Of a stretch of DNA of 64,000 nucleotides, positions 44,324 to 54,343 are shown in pieces. The notes beneath the pieces are model-generated. The model ran no database searches. It worked only from the letters and a program-made list of their open reading frames with translations, and was not told where the DNA came from. The position numbers and the translations under genes are program-made. This DNA is from Gordonia heveisoli (GTDB taxonomy: Bacteria > Actinomycetota > Actinomycetes > Mycobacteriales > Mycobacteriaceae): contig NZ_JASXSH010000008.1 of assembly GCF_030315745.1 (NCBI RefSeq), positions 1-64,000 on the forward strand. Reading direction: 5' to 3'. Numbering within the stretch: position 1 is the stretch's first letter; each line of letters begins with the position of its first letter.

Positions 44324-44360
44324 GAACCCGCCACGGCGGGGGCTTTGTCGTATCCGGCGC

Positions 44361-46496
44361 TCAGTTTCCGGTGGCGAGAGCGCCCGTCTGTTGCAGGATC
44401 CAGGCGAGTTCGAAGGAAACCTCTTCCCACTGCTTGTAGCGCCCACTGACGCCACCGTGACCGGCCGACATCTCGGTCTTGAGCAGGATCGGATTGTCCG
44501 AGGTGGACATCTCCTGCAGGCGGGCAACCCATTTCGCAGCCTCGGTGAACAACACCCTGGTGTCGTTGAGTGAGGTGAGCGCGAGGATCGGCGGATAGGG
44601 CAGTGCCTCGACGTTCTCATACGGCGTGTAGGTCCGCATGTACTCGTAGACCTTCTCGTCGTGCAGCGGATCCCCCCACTCGTCCCACTCGATCACCGTC
44701 AGCGGCAGCGACGGGTCGAGAATGGAGTTGAGAGCGTCGACGAAGGGCACCGCGGCCAGGACACCGTTGAACAGTTCCGGCGCCAGGTTGGCCACCGCCC
44801 CCATCAACAGACCACCGGCCGAACCGCCTTCGGCGACAAGCTGTTTCGGGGTGGTTACACCGGAATCGACGAGATGGCGCGCGGCGGCCACGAAGTCGGT
44901 GAAGGTGTTCTTCTTCTTGAGTTCCTTGCCGTCCTCGTACCAGTAGCGACCCATCTCGCCTCCACCACGCACATGGGCCAGCACGAAGACGACGCCACGG
45001 TCGAGCATCGACAACCGCGACACCGAGAACGACGGATCGATACTGGTCTCGTAGGAGCCGTAGCCGTACAGCAGCAGCGGTGCCGGACGCTTCACGTCGG
45101 TGTCCTTGTGGCGCACCACCGACAACGGGATTCGGGTCCCGTCCTCGGCGACGGCCCAGTCACGGGATTGGACATAGTCCGCCGGGTCATAGCCACCAAG
45201 CACCGGCTGCCGTTTGAGCAGGGTGCGTTCACCGGTGGTGACGTCGAGTTCGAGGAGTTCACTGGGTTCGATGAAGCTGCCGTAACCGATCCGCAGTCGC
45301 GGGGTGGTCCATTCCCGGTTTCCCGCCAGACCCGCCGAGCACAGTTCCTCGTCGAAGCCCACCTCACGGAAATCATCCCGACCAGGGATACCGTCGATCG
45401 TTCGCAGATCGGCGATCGCGAAGCGCGGCAATGCTTCCCGCCGGTACGACAGGACCAGATAGTCGGCGAAGGCGTCGAGATCCTCAATCCGCACGGCAGG
45501 GTCGTGCGCGATGAGCTCGCGTCGCGCACCCGGATCGGACACCGGCGCGATGTCGACGGCGGAGTTCTCCGCCTTCACCCCGTCGCGAACCTCGTTGTGG
45601 ACGATGACGAAGTAGTCCTCACCACCGATCACCGCGTGTTCGACGCTGTACTCGACACCGTCGACCCGCGGTGCGACACTACGGAATTCGCCGGTGGGAT
45701 CATCCGCGTCGAGGACGTAGTTCTCCGAGGTGATCTTCGATCCCACGCCGATCACCAGGTAGCGATCGCTACGCGTGGCGCCCATACCGACCCAGAACCG
45801 TTCGTCGGGCTCGTGGAAGACCTTGACATCGGGGGTCCCGGCCCCCATGTCGTGGCGCCACACCGTGTCGGGGCGCCACGCCGCGTCGACCGTCTGATAG
45901 AAGACGTGCCGGGCATCGTTGGACCACACCGCACCACCAGCGGTGTCCTCGATCATCTCATCGAGGAGATCGCCGGTTCGAAGATCCTTGAACCGCAACG
46001 TGTATCGCTCGTCACCGACGACATCGATGCTGTAGGCGAGCCAGTTGCCGTCGTCGCTGACGCTGAGTGCACCCAGGCTGTAGAAGTCGTGCCCCTCGGC
46101 CTGCGCGTTGGAGTCCAGCAGCACCTCTTCGCCGGGCAGTGCCGAATCCTCGGCGATGTCCGGAGGTGTCCAGTCGTCGGCGTCGGCGATCGGGCACCGA
46201 CAGTGGGTGGCGTACTGCTTGCCCTCCTGGGTGCGGGCGTAGTACCAGAAGCGGCCGCGCCGGGACGGGACCGACATGTCGGTCTCCTTGGTGCGGCTCT
46301 TGATCTCACCGAAAATCTTCTCGCGCAGGCCGGCGAGTTGTCCGGTCTGCGCCTCGGTGAAGGCGTTCTGCGCCTCCAGGTAGGCGATGACCTCCGGATT
46401 GTCCTTGTCTCGCAGCCATTCGTACTCGTCGACGACGGTATGGCCGTGTACGGTCCGCTCGGTGGGGACCTTCTTCGCGACGGGCGCCGACGTCAT
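44361..46496 (-). CDS. ptrB: oligopeptidase B (S9A family)
   Basis: 711-residue prolyl-oligopeptidase-family serine peptidase, cleaving small peptides after basic residues in the cytoplasm. N-terminal propeller ([33 protein letters not shown]), C-terminal hydrolase with [12 protein letters not shown] (Ser559), and the catalytic His in [16 protein letters not shown] near residue 685. ATG 46496 overlaps the purC stop by ATGA; a longer frame to 46547 lies inside purC and is rejected. Coupling to a purine gene is odd but clear. Confidence 0.93.
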   Translation of the reverse strand: MTSAPVAKKVPTERTVHGHTVVDEYEWLRDKDNPEVIAYLEAQNAFTEAQTGQLAGLREKIFGEIKSRTKETDMSVPSRRGRFWYYARTQEGKQYATHCRCPIADADDWTPPDIAEDSALPGEEVLLDSNAQAEGHDFYSLGALSVSDDGNWLAYSIDVVGDERYTLRFKDLRTGDLLDEMIEDTAGGAVWSNDARHVFYQTVDAAWRPDTVWRHDMGAGTPDVKVFHEPDERFWVGMGATRSDRYLVIGVGSKITSENYVLDADDPTGEFRSVAPRVDGVEYSVEHAVIGGEDYFVIVHNEVRDGVKAENSAVDIAPVSDPGARRELIAHDPAVRIEDLDAFADYLVLSYRREALPRFAIADLRTIDGIPGRDDFREVGFDEELCSAGLAGNREWTTPRLRIGYGSFIEPSELLELDVTTGERTLLKRQPVLGGYDPADYVQSRDWAVAEDGTRIPLSVVRHKDTDVKRPAPLLLYGYGSYETSIDPSFSVSRLSMLDRGVVFVLAHVRGGGEMGRYWYEDGKELKKKNTFTDFVAAARHLVDSGVTTPKQLVAEGGSAGGLLMGAVANLAPELFNGVLAAVPFVDALNSILDPSLPLTVIEWDEWGDPLHDEKVYEYMRTYTPYENVEALPYPPILALTSLNDTRVLFTEAAKWVARLQEMSTSDNPILLKTEMSAGHGGVSGRYKQWEEVSFELAWILQQTGALATGN

Positions 46497-47422
46497 CGGA
46501 CCACCTGCGCATCCGGCCACTCGTCGAACGACAGCTGGGTGATCCACTCATAGGCCTCGATATAGCGGGCGCGGGTGCGATCGACCACGTCGGCGGGCAG
46601 CACCGGCGGTGTGGTGTCGGATGCCTTGTCCCATCCAGAATCCGGGCCGGTGAGCCAGTTCCGCACGATCTGCTTGTCGAAACTCGGCTGTACCCGACCG
46701 GGGGCGTAGGTGGCGGCCTCCCAGTAGCGCGACGAGTCGGGGGTCAGCACCTCGTCGGCGAGTACCAACTCACCGTCGACACCGAGTCCGAACTCGAACT
46801 TCGTGTCGGCCAGGATGATCCCTCGCTCAGCGGCCAACGCCGCACCCCGACCGTAGATGTCGAGGGTCGCGGTGCGCAGTTGTGCCGCCCGCTGCTCGCC
46901 TTCGAGTTCGACGACCCGCTCATAGCTGATGTTCTCGTCGTGCTCACCCTGCTCGGCCTTGGTCGCCGGGGTGAAGATCGGCTCGGGCAGTCGGCTCGCC
47001 TCCCCCAGTCCGGCAGGCAGTTCGACACCACACACCGTCCCGGTCGCCTGGTAGTCACCCAGGCCGGAACCGGTGAGGTAGCCGCGGGCGACACACTCCA
47101 CGGCGACCATCGGCAGCCTGCGTACCACCATCGACCGGCCGACCACCTCGGCAGGGATCCGCTCGTCGGTCGGCCCGCCCGCCAGATGATTGGGCACGCC
47201 GAGCGCATCGAACCAGAAGAAGCTCATCGCGGTGAGGATGCGGCCCTTGTCCGGGATCGCCGGGCTCAGGATGTGGTCGTAGGCCGAGATCCGATCGGTC
47301 GCCACCAGCAGCAATGTGTCGGCATCGATTTCGTAGATCTCACGCACCTTGCCCGAGGCGAGGTGCCGGTACGACTGCAGTTCAGGTCGGGGAGTGCCCG
47401 GTTGCCGGTCAGACGATGACAT
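46493..47422 (-). CDS. purC: SAICAR synthetase
   Basis: 309-residue phosphoribosylaminoimidazole-succinocarboxamide synthase, eighth step of purine synthesis (CAIR + Asp + ATP). Motifs: [27 protein letters not shown] near residue 25, [22 protein letters not shown] near 105, [12 protein letters not shown] near 205 and [11 protein letters not shown] near 255. Longer than the E. coli form, as usual in actinobacteria. Overlaps ptrB downstream by ATGA. Confidence 0.96.
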   Translation of the reverse strand: MSSSDRQPGTPRPELQSYRHLASGKVREIYEIDADTLLLVATDRISAYDHILSPAIPDKGRILTAMSFFWFDALGVPNHLAGGPTDERIPAEVVGRSMVVRRLPMVAVECVARGYLTGSGLGDYQATGTVCGVELPAGLGEASRLPEPIFTPATKAEQGEHDENISYERVVELEGEQRAAQLRTATLDIYGRGAALAAERGIILADTKFEFGLGVDGELVLADEVLTPDSSRYWEAATYAPGRVQPSFDKQIVRNWLTGPDSGWDKASDTTPPVLPADVVDRTRARYIEAYEWITQLSFDEWPDAQVVR

Positions 47423-47456
47423 GCTTCGACCCTAGAGGTATGCCAGGCTGACGTGC

Positions 47457-47753
47457 ATGACCGGACCCCACATCACCATCACCTACTGCACCCAGTGCAA
47501 CTGGCTGCTGCGCGCGTCGTGGATGGCGAGTGAACTGCTCAACACCTTCGGCAGCGACCTCGGTGCGGTGACACTGGTCCCGGGTACAGGTGGGATCTTT
47601 CACATCGACATCGATGGGACTCAGGTGTGGGAGCGCAAACGCGACGGCGGTTTCCCCGATGTCGTCACACTCAAACGGCTGGTCCGCGACGAGGCCCTGC
47701 CGGACTGGAATCTCGGACACGCCGACCGCACCCACGCCCAGCCTGCCGAGTAG
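47457..47753 (+). CDS. SelT/SelW/SelH (Rdx) family protein
   Basis: 98-residue thioredoxin-like protein. The N-terminal beta strand and redox motif YCTQCNW hold Cys11 and Cys14, with Cys in place of Sec. The rest (GGIFHIDIDGTQVWERKRDGGFPDVVTLKRLVRD) matches the Rdx family. Function in bacteria is unclear; thiol redox is presumed. Divergent from purC and convergent with purB. Confidence 0.9.
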   Translation: MTGPHITITYCTQCNWLLRASWMASELLNTFGSDLGAVTLVPGTGGIFHIDIDGTQVWERKRDGGFPDVVTLKRLVRDEALPDWNLGHADRTHAQPAE

Positions 47754-47826
47754 CGACGCGCGAGCGTACGACCCCCGACGCGTCACGAAGCCCGGTCTGC
47801 CGACCCCTCCGGGAGCCGGGACGCCG

Positions 47827-49254
47827 TCAGAGAATCGGGGCGGGTGCGTAGCGCGCGGCGTCGGGGTTGCGGGCGATGACCTTCTCGGCGGCCACGATGA
47901 CGTCGGCGACCTGTTGTTCGGCCGCGCCCACGAAGACCGACTTGTCGGCGAGGAGTTCATCGAGTTGCGCGCGGTCGAGGGGGAGGCGGTCGTCGGCGGC
48001 GAGACGGTCGAGCAGATCGGGTTCGCGGCCCTCCTCGCGCATCGCGAGCGCGACGGCCACCGCGTTCTCCTTGATGGCCTCATGGGCGGTCTCCCGGCCG
48101 ACACCGGCGCGGACCGCGGCCATCAGCACCTTCGTGGTGGCCAGGAACGGCAGGTAGCGGTCGAGTTCGTTCGCGATCACCGCCGGATACGCGCCGAATT
48201 CGGCGAGGACGGTCAGGAAGGTCTCCATCAGACCGTCGATGGCGAAGAAGGAGTCGGGCAGCGCGACGCGGCGCACCACCGAGCAGAAGACGTCGCCCTC
48301 GTTCCACTGCGCGCCGGCGAGTTCGGCAGCCATCGAGCCGTAGCCGCGCAGGATCACCTGCAGGCCGTTGACGCGTTCACAGGAACGGGTGTTCATCTTG
48401 TGCGGCATCGCCGAACTGCCCACCTGGCCGGGCTGGAAGCCCTCGGTGACAAGTTCGTGGCCTGCCATCAGCCGGATGGTGTGCGCCAGCGACGACGGTC
48501 CGGCCGCGACCTGTACCAGCGCCGACACCACATCGTGGTCGAGGGAACGCGGATAGATCTGGCCCACCGACGTCAGTGAGCGGGAGAAGCCCAGGTGAGC
48601 GGCGACCCGGTGCTCCAGGTCGGCGAGCTTTGCGGCATCGCCACCGAGGAGGTCGAGCATGTCCTGGCTGGTGCCCATCGGCCCCTTGATCCCGCGCAAC
48701 GGGTACCGGTCGATGAGCTCTTGTACGCGGGTGAGCGCGATCATCAGTTCGTCGGCGGCCGAGGCGAACCGCTTGCCCAGGGTGGTGGCCTGCGCGGCCA
48801 CGTTGTGGCTACGTCCGGCCATCACCACCGACGCGTACTGCGCGGCGCGCTCGGTGATGCGCGCCAACACCGCGACGCCATGGGCGTGCACATGCTGCAA
48901 CGAGCGCAGGATCTGCAACTGCTCGACGTTCTCGGTCAGGTCGCGACTGGTCATCCCCTTGTGGATCTGCTCGTGACCGGCGAGCGCGTTGAACTCCTCG
49001 ATGCGGGCCTTCACGTCATGGCGGGTGACCCGCTCACGCGCAGCGATGGAATCCAGGTCGATCTGGCCGACAACCCGTTCATAGTCCTCGATCGCACCAT
49101 CGGGGACGTCGATGCCCAGGTCACGCTGTGCCTTGAGCACCGCGATCCACAGTTGACGCTCCAACTCGATCTTGGCAGGCGCCGACCAGATGGCGGTGAG
49201 GTCGGCAGAGGCATAACGGGTGGCCAGGACATTGGCGATGGGTTGCGACGGCAC
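47827..49254 (-). CDS. purB: adenylosuccinate lyase
   Basis: 475-residue fumarase-superfamily enzyme acting twice in purine synthesis (SAICAR and adenylosuccinate cleavage). Signature VGSSAMPHKMNTRSCERVNGL near residue 285, TSRDLTENVEQLQI near 105 and KGPMGTSQDMLDLLGGD near 205. Family length. Single gene, minus strand; its region follows the purC block but is separated by the SelW-like gene on the other strand. Confidence 0.96.
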   Translation of the reverse strand: MPSQPIANVLATRYASADLTAIWSAPAKIELERQLWIAVLKAQRDLGIDVPDGAIEDYERVVGQIDLDSIAARERVTRHDVKARIEEFNALAGHEQIHKGMTSRDLTENVEQLQILRSLQHVHAHGVAVLARITERAAQYASVVMAGRSHNVAAQATTLGKRFASAADELMIALTRVQELIDRYPLRGIKGPMGTSQDMLDLLGGDAAKLADLEHRVAAHLGFSRSLTSVGQIYPRSLDHDVVSALVQVAAGPSSLAHTIRLMAGHELVTEGFQPGQVGSSAMPHKMNTRSCERVNGLQVILRGYGSMAAELAGAQWNEGDVFCSVVRRVALPDSFFAIDGLMETFLTVLAEFGAYPAVIANELDRYLPFLATTKVLMAAVRAGVGRETAHEAIKENAVAVALAMREEGREPDLLDRLAADDRLPLDRAQLDELLADKSVFVGAAEQQVADVIVAAEKVIARNPDAARYAPAPIL

Positions 49255-49295
49255 GTCACCAGTCTAGAGGCGCCGCGTGGTTCCCCGACACCGGC

Positions 49296-50411
49296 TCATG
49301 CGCCGAGCGCACCTGCCACTCCGACGGCCTCGGCGCCGTCGGTCGTCAGCAGGCTCCGCACCCGGGGGATCACCTCGGCGGCGAACCGTTCCATCTCCGC
49401 CTCGAACGGCTGGAATTGGAGCATGAATGTCTCGATGCCTGCCCGATGGAACTCGACGATCCGCTCCGCTACCTGGTCATAGCTGCCGACGAGTCCAGCG
49501 GCGGTTCCGCCGTTGGTTCCGATCGCCGGGTACTTGGCGAAGGTGGCGAACATGACCGCCTGCTGGTCGGCGCCGGCGATGACGCGTTCGGCGTAGGGCT
49601 CGTCGAGCTCTTTGAGCGCCCAGTGCCTGCGCAGTTCGGCCTCGGCCGCCGCCTCGTCGGGGCGGGCGATGACGAAGGCGGCCAGCCCGTAGCGCACCGG
49701 CGCCCCGACCCGGGGACGGCGGGCGACGTCGGCGATCAGGCGACGCACATTGTCCAGCGGCTGCCCGTTGATGAACCAGACGTCGCCCTGGTCGGCGACC
49801 AGGTCCTTGGCCGGATCGGATTCGCCACCGACATACAACTGTGGACGGGTGCGGAACCTTCCGGTGGGATGCAACTGATAGCCGTCGACGTCGAAGTACC
49901 GGCCGTGGTGGTCGACGACCTCACCGCTGAGCAGACGCCGCACCACCTGCAGCCATTCGGCTCCGTATGCGTAGCGCGAATCATGTTCGGGGAAGACGAT
50001 TCCCGCTTGCTCGATCTCGGGCCGGAACCAGGCGTTGACGACGTTGAGCGACAATCGCCCGCGAGAGATCTCCTCGATGGTGGCCGCCTGCTTGGCCAGC
50101 ACCACCGGATGGAACAGCAGCGGTTTGATCGCGGCGATCAACTCGATGCTCGTCGTCGTGGCGGCCAGAGCCGCTGTCGCCGTCCAGGTCTCGAGCTGAT
50201 CCCAGTCGGCGGAGTGCGGATTGACCAGATGCTGGGCGATCAGGGTGGAGTCGTAGCCGAGGCGTTCGGCGAGCAGGATCTGCTCCCTATTGCGTTCCCA
50301 GGACGCGTCGACCGGGTCTTCGGGATGATGGGCGGAGGCCCAGGTGCCGTAGACGTTGGCCCAGACACCGAATCGCGGGCCGCTCGTGTTTCGTCCGGTC
50401 TCGGCGGTCAT
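49296..50411 (-). CDS. LLM-class FMN-dependent monooxygenase
   Basis: 371-residue luciferase-like (alpha/beta)8 flavoprotein that takes reduced FMN. Features: FGVWANVYGTWASAHHPEDPV at the N-terminus, GYDSTLIAQHLVN, IELIAAIKPLLFHPVVLAKQAATIEEISRGRLSLNVV and EHDSRYAYGAEWLQVVRRLL; these place it among alkanesulfonate / dimethylsulfone monooxygenases (SsuD/SfnG-like). Last gene of the sulfur operon; ATG overlaps the stop of the binding-protein gene (ATGA). Context supports desulfonation of an organosulfur compound. No flavin reductase gene is adjacent. Confidence 0.87.
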   Translation of the reverse strand: MTAETGRNTSGPRFGVWANVYGTWASAHHPEDPVDASWERNREQILLAERLGYDSTLIAQHLVNPHSADWDQLETWTATAALAATTTSIELIAAIKPLLFHPVVLAKQAATIEEISRGRLSLNVVNAWFRPEIEQAGIVFPEHDSRYAYGAEWLQVVRRLLSGEVVDHHGRYFDVDGYQLHPTGRFRTRPQLYVGGESDPAKDLVADQGDVWFINGQPLDNVRRLIADVARRPRVGAPVRYGLAAFVIARPDEAAAEAELRRHWALKELDEPYAERVIAGADQQAVMFATFAKYPAIGTNGGTAAGLVGSYDQVAERIVEFHRAGIETFMLQFQPFEAEMERFAAEVIPRVRSLLTTDGAEAVGVAGALGA

Positions 50412-51478
50412 CGGGGTGCCGTCCCTTCGGCCTGGGCACCGTCGGCTGCGGGTGCGGTGCGGTAGAACCAGCCGTCGACATCGAAGTCGGTCTTGATCGA
50501 GCCCTGTTCGACGAGGAACTTCTTGGTGCCGGTGAGCAGGGTGACCGCGGCTGCCGGGAAGGCCTCCTCGGAGTAGGACGCCGGGTTGGCCGCGGCTCGG
50601 ACGATCTCCGGCTTTGCCTTCGAATGGGCGATTTCGAAGGCCACGAACTCATTCCAATGCGCCTTCGCATAGCGGACGGCGTCGGCCTGCAGTCGCTGCC
50701 AGGTCGCCGCGAAATCGGGATGCTTGGCCAGGAAGGTGTCGCTGGACACGGTGACCGACGTGCCTGCCAGATTCGGGTGGTTCCCGTACACCGAGTCGAC
50801 CAGGCGGAATCCCTTGGCCAGGAACGTGCCGAGGTTCACCGACGGAACCACGTTGGGCAGGGCGGCCGCGTCGATCTCCCCGGAACTCAACGGAGCCTCC
50901 TGGTCGGCCGGATACAGGTGGACGAAGGTCGCCGAAAGACCTTCCGCGGCGAGCGCCCCGCGCAGATAACGATCGATGTAGGACCCCTTGGGGACGCCGA
51001 TCTTCTTTCCGGCGAGGTCGCGCAGCGACTTCACCGGTGACGAGTCCCTGACCACCACACCGGCATTGAGGTTGAACTGGGCGAACGCGATGGGCCGCGT
51101 GGCCAGGCCGCTCCCCTTCGCGACCAGCGCCGGGGTGTCACCGTAGGTGGCCACATCGAGCCTGCCCCCGACCAGCGCCTGGTTCAGGTCGGGCCCGTTG
51201 GGAAAGTTGACGATCTCGACCGCGTTGACACCCAATGGCTTCAGCGATGCCAGCAGCTCGCCGCGGCTGTGCGCGAAGCCGACCGGCCCGCTCAGCACCG
51301 CACTGGGCCCGATGACACCGATGCGGAGCTTGTCGATCACCTCGCGGTCGGCGGAGTCGTCTGAGCTGGAGCAGCCGGCAAGGAACAACGCCAGCGCGGC
51401 AGCGAGGAAGGTCGCCACGGCGACGATCGGACGGGAACGGGAGGTGGGCACGGCGAAGCCGCGACGGGTGTTGGGCAT
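50408..51478 (-). CDS. sulfonate-type ABC transporter binding lipoprotein
   Basis: 356-residue solute-binding lipoprotein of the SsuA/NMT1 type. Signal: AVATFLAAALALFLAGC with lipobox Cys near residue 35. Then LRIGVIGPSAVLSGPVGFAHSRGELLASL and SLRDLAGKKIGVPKGSYIDRYLRGAL, typical of aliphatic-sulfonate or nitrate/taurine receptors. Separated by 44 bp from the ferredoxin gene upstream in the operon and overlapping the LLM gene downstream. Confidence 0.88.
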   Translation of the reverse strand: MPNTRRGFAVPTSRSRPIVAVATFLAAALALFLAGCSSSDDSADREVIDKLRIGVIGPSAVLSGPVGFAHSRGELLASLKPLGVNAVEIVNFPNGPDLNQALVGGRLDVATYGDTPALVAKGSGLATRPIAFAQFNLNAGVVVRDSSPVKSLRDLAGKKIGVPKGSYIDRYLRGALAAEGLSATFVHLYPADQEAPLSSGEIDAAALPNVVPSVNLGTFLAKGFRLVDSVYGNHPNLAGTSVTVSSDTFLAKHPDFAATWQRLQADAVRYAKAHWNEFVAFEIAHSKAKPEIVRAAANPASYSEEAFPAAAVTLLTGTKKFLVEQGSIKTDFDVDGWFYRTAPAADGAQAEGTAPR

Positions 51479-51522
51479 GACGAACTTTCGTGACGGGTGA
51501 AAAGACCGGGCGGACAGGGAGT

Positions 51523-51897
51523 TCAGTCGGCGGGCAGCGACTCGCCGGCCGGGATGCGGCCGACCAGCCGGGGTGGCGGGGTGCCGTGCGGGATCATCGG
51601 GCCGATCGCGGTCAGCGTGCCGGGCACGCGACCCTTACCCCAGCCCAGTCGCTCCCGATAGCTGCCGACCAGTTCGGCGGGTGGCCGGTAGTCGGCGTCG
51701 GATACCGGGGTCGACTGCGGGCTGACGTACAGGGCATCGACCGGACAGTAGGCCTCGCACATGAAACATGTCTGGCAGTCCGATTGCCGTGCGATCAGCG
51801 GGATCCCGCTCTCGGTGGAGTCGAAGACGTTGGTCGGGCAGGCCGCCACACATTTGTCGCAGCCGATGCAGGCGTCGGCGATGACCAGCTCGATCAT
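51523..51897 (-). CDS. ferredoxin with two [4Fe-4S] clusters
   Basis: 124 residues. First cluster motif CIGCDKCVAACP (Cys10, 13, 16, 20), second CQTCFMCEAYCP (Cys41 onward), then a 70-residue tail with GWGKGR and a Pro/Gly-rich end. An iron-sulfur core with a C-terminal extension is how AprB of APS reductase is built, and the partner flavoprotein is translated just upstream with an ATGA overlap. Probably passes electrons to or from that flavoprotein. Confidence 0.88.
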   Translation of the reverse strand: MIELVIADACIGCDKCVAACPTNVFDSTESGIPLIARQSDCQTCFMCEAYCPVDALYVSPQSTPVSDADYRPPAELVGSYRERLGWGKGRVPGTLTAIGPMIPHGTPPPRLVGRIPAGESLPAD

Positions 51898-53522
51898 GCG
51901 ACCCGACCCCCGATCAGCTCGCCCGCCGTCGCTCGCGCGTCGGCACCGCTGCGCGGCAGCAGATCTCCGGTACGCACGGTGACCTCGTCGAGGCCGGCGG
52001 CAAGCAGATGTCCATGCTGCGCGGGATCGAGGTCCGGGTAGTCCTCCCGCTTACTCATCCCACGGGATTCCGTGCGCGCCAGCGACGAATGATAGATCCA
52101 TCGTCCGACGGCGGTGATCGCCGCCGCCTGCCGGGCACGGATCCGGCCGAGCGGATCGGCCGCACCGAAGTCCGACGCCGACAGATCGGCCCACAGGGTG
52201 TCGAGACTCTCGCGAGCCGCACGCAGCCGCGTGCCGTGGCGAAGATAGTTCTTGTCGAAGGGCAGGAGTTCGTCCTGGGCAGCACGCACCACCTCGTCGG
52301 GCGGTGCGGCACGGAGACCTGAGCCCAACCCGACGCGTCCGGCGCCGTGCACCTCGGGGTGGCCGGGCCGCCCGGCTGCCCGCGCATCCGCCGCCGCACC
52401 GATACCGGCGAAGCTACCCGAGGACATCGCCCACGCCGAATTGTGGCTGCCACCACCGGTGAACCCGCCACAGATCCGCTCGCGGGTGGCCGCGTCGCCT
52501 GCCGCGTACAGTCCGGGTACGCCGGTCCAGCAATCGTCGTCGACGACGTTGATCCCGCCGGTGCCACGCACCGTGCCCTCGGCCAGTAGGTCCACCTCGA
52601 AACGCTGGGTGAACGGGTCGATTCCACGCCGGTCGAACTGCAGGAAGAAGTTCGGCTGTCCGAGACGCATCTGGGCGGCGGTCTGCTCGTCGGCTCGGTC
52701 TAGCTGCGCATACACCTTTTCCGACAACAAGGTTCGCGCGATCACCGATCGCCCCTTCATCGAGCCGGCGCCCTGGACAACCCGACCGTCGGCGTGGAAG
52801 AAGGTGGCATAGCCGTAATAGGCGGTCTTGGTGACCGTGGACCCCTTGGGCACGATCGCATAGGCGTTGGCGAATTCCATCCCGGAGAAGTGGGCGCCGA
52901 CCTCGGCGGCCATCAGTGCACCGTCGCCGGTGTCGACGTTGGTACCCAGCGCACGCGACAGGAACGCACAGCCCCCGGTTGCCACGACCGTCGCACCGGC
53001 GGTGATCCGATAGTCCTGACCCGTCTGCCGCCGGTGACCGGCCGCACCGGCGACCCGACCGCCGGCGTCGACGAGTAGCTCCAGCGCCGGGGAGTGATCC
53101 AGGATGACCACCCCGCGCCGCTGCACCCACGCCCGCATCCGGCGCATGTACTCCGGCCCCTGTACACCGGTCCGGATCTGCGCACCGGCGTCGTCGCGCG
53201 GGAACGGATACCGTCCCTCGTCACCGAGCCGATTCATATTCACGTAGGTCTGGTCGAGGACCCGATCCATCCAGTCGTGGTCGGCGAGATGGCCACCGAG
53301 CTTCTCCCGGTCGGCCTTGGCCTCGGCCCGGGCGGCGGGATCGGGAGCCACGTACCAGACTCCGGTACCGGCCGGAGCGGTCGTCCCCGATGTCCCGCAG
53401 TACCCCTTGTCCACCATGACGACCTCGGCGCCCCGATCGCGGGCGGCGATGGCCGCCCAGGTCGCCGCGGGTCCGCCGCCGATGATCAGTACGTCGGTGG
53501 TCAGGGTCAGAGTGTCGGTCAT
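51894..53522 (-). CDS. AprA/fumarate reductase-like flavoprotein
   Basis: 542-residue FAD protein. FAD-binding DVLIIGGGPAATWAAIAARDRG at the N-terminus, substrate-domain parts ALGTNVDTGDGALMAAEVGAHFSGMEFANAY, and the flavin-binding GVPGLYAAGDAATRERICGGFTGGGSHNSAWAM near residue 340. These fit the succinate dehydrogenase/fumarate reductase/APS reductase alpha family. With the double-cluster ferredoxin it forms an AprAB-like pair. Embedded in an Ssu-type transporter operon, so the substrate is probably a sulfur compound, but true APS reductase activity is not shown. Overlaps both neighbours (ATGA). Confidence 0.85.
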   Translation of the reverse strand: MTDTLTLTTDVLIIGGGPAATWAAIAARDRGAEVVMVDKGYCGTSGTTAPAGTGVWYVAPDPAARAEAKADREKLGGHLADHDWMDRVLDQTYVNMNRLGDEGRYPFPRDDAGAQIRTGVQGPEYMRRMRAWVQRRGVVILDHSPALELLVDAGGRVAGAAGHRRQTGQDYRITAGATVVATGGCAFLSRALGTNVDTGDGALMAAEVGAHFSGMEFANAYAIVPKGSTVTKTAYYGYATFFHADGRVVQGAGSMKGRSVIARTLLSEKVYAQLDRADEQTAAQMRLGQPNFFLQFDRRGIDPFTQRFEVDLLAEGTVRGTGGINVVDDDCWTGVPGLYAAGDAATRERICGGFTGGGSHNSAWAMSSGSFAGIGAAADARAAGRPGHPEVHGAGRVGLGSGLRAAPPDEVVRAAQDELLPFDKNYLRHGTRLRAARESLDTLWADLSASDFGAADPLGRIRARQAAAITAVGRWIYHSSLARTESRGMSKREDYPDLDPAQHGHLLAAGLDEVTVRTGDLLPRSGADARATAGELIGGRVA

Positions 53523-54343
53523 GCCGCACCTCCCGGAAGTGTTGGGGTCGTCGGAGCGTCGGGGGTCGGGTGGTCGGTCGTCGCGCCTGCGCCACCCGGC
53601 CCGACGCCGAGCGCACCGAGGAGTTGTCCGCGCAGTGCGACGAACTCGGGATCGGTGACCTGCCGCGGCCGGGGCAGGTCGATCGAGATCTCCACCGCGA
53701 TCCGGCCGTCGCGCAGCACCAGCGCCCGATCGGCCAGCAGCAGAGCCTCTTCCACGTCATGGGTGACCAGCAACGTCGACGGACGGTGCCGGCGCCAGAG
53801 TTCCTCCACGAGTGCCTGCGCGTTGAGCCGGGTCAGGGCGTCGAGTGCCCCGAACGGTTCGTCGAGCAGTAGCAGTTCGGGCTCGCGGACCAGCGCCCTG
53901 GCCAGGGCCACGCGCTGCGATTCGCCACCGGAGAGCGTCGACGGCCAGACATCTTCCTTGTCGCTCAACCCGACTTCGGCGAGCGCCGCGATGGCGCGGG
54001 CTCGCGGTGACGGACCCCGGAGACCGAGTGCGACGTTGCGCCACACCGGAAGCCAAGGCACCAGCCGATGTTCCTGAAAGGCCACCGCCAGTGGTCGCGG
54101 CGCGTCGATGGTTCCGGTGTAGCCGTCGTCCAGGCCGCCGATGGCGCGCAGCAGGGTGCTCTTACCCGATCCGCTGGCACCGAGCAGTGCGACGAAGCCA
54201 CCGGGTTCGATGGTGAGGTCGACCGCGCGCAGGACGTCGCGGCCGGCGAAGCGCCGTCCGACGCCACGGACGCGGACCTCGCGGCTGTCGGCGACGGTCC
54301 CCGACGCCGGGGTGGTCACCGTGGGTGATGCGGTCATCGTCAC
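53519..54343 (-). CDS. sulfonate-type ABC transporter ATPase
   Basis: 274 residues, SsuB/TauB-like importer ATPase. Walker A GASGSGKS near residue 55, AFQEHRLVPWLPVWRNVALGL Q-loop, signature LSGGESQRVALARAL and Walker B LLLLDEPFGALDALTR, switch VTHDVEEALLLADR. GTG 54343 overlaps the permease stop (GTGA); ATG 54337 is an alternative. The C-terminus overlaps the flavoprotein start. A frame extending to 54973 lies inside the permease gene and is rejected. Confidence 0.92.
   Translation of the reverse strand: MTMTASPTVTTPASGTVADSREVRVRGVGRRFAGRDVLRAVDLTIEPGGFVALLGASGSGKSTLLRAIGGLDDGYTGTIDAPRPLAVAFQEHRLVPWLPVWRNVALGLRGPSPRARAIAALAEVGLSDKEDVWPSTLSGGESQRVALARALVREPELLLLDEPFGALDALTRLNAQALVEELWRRHRPSTLLVTHDVEEALLLADRALVLRDGRIAVEISIDLPRPRQVTDPEFVALRGQLLGALGVGPGGAGATTDHPTPDAPTTPTLPGGAA

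Noticed and set aside
44661-46553. 630-codon plus-strand frame opposite oligopeptidase B
   Set aside because: Antisense shadow of a confidently identified enzyme.
47791-47820. Hairpin between the SelW-like gene and purB
   Set aside because: Only a 5-bp stem (CCCGG/CCGGG) with a 20-nt loop; too weak to call a terminator.
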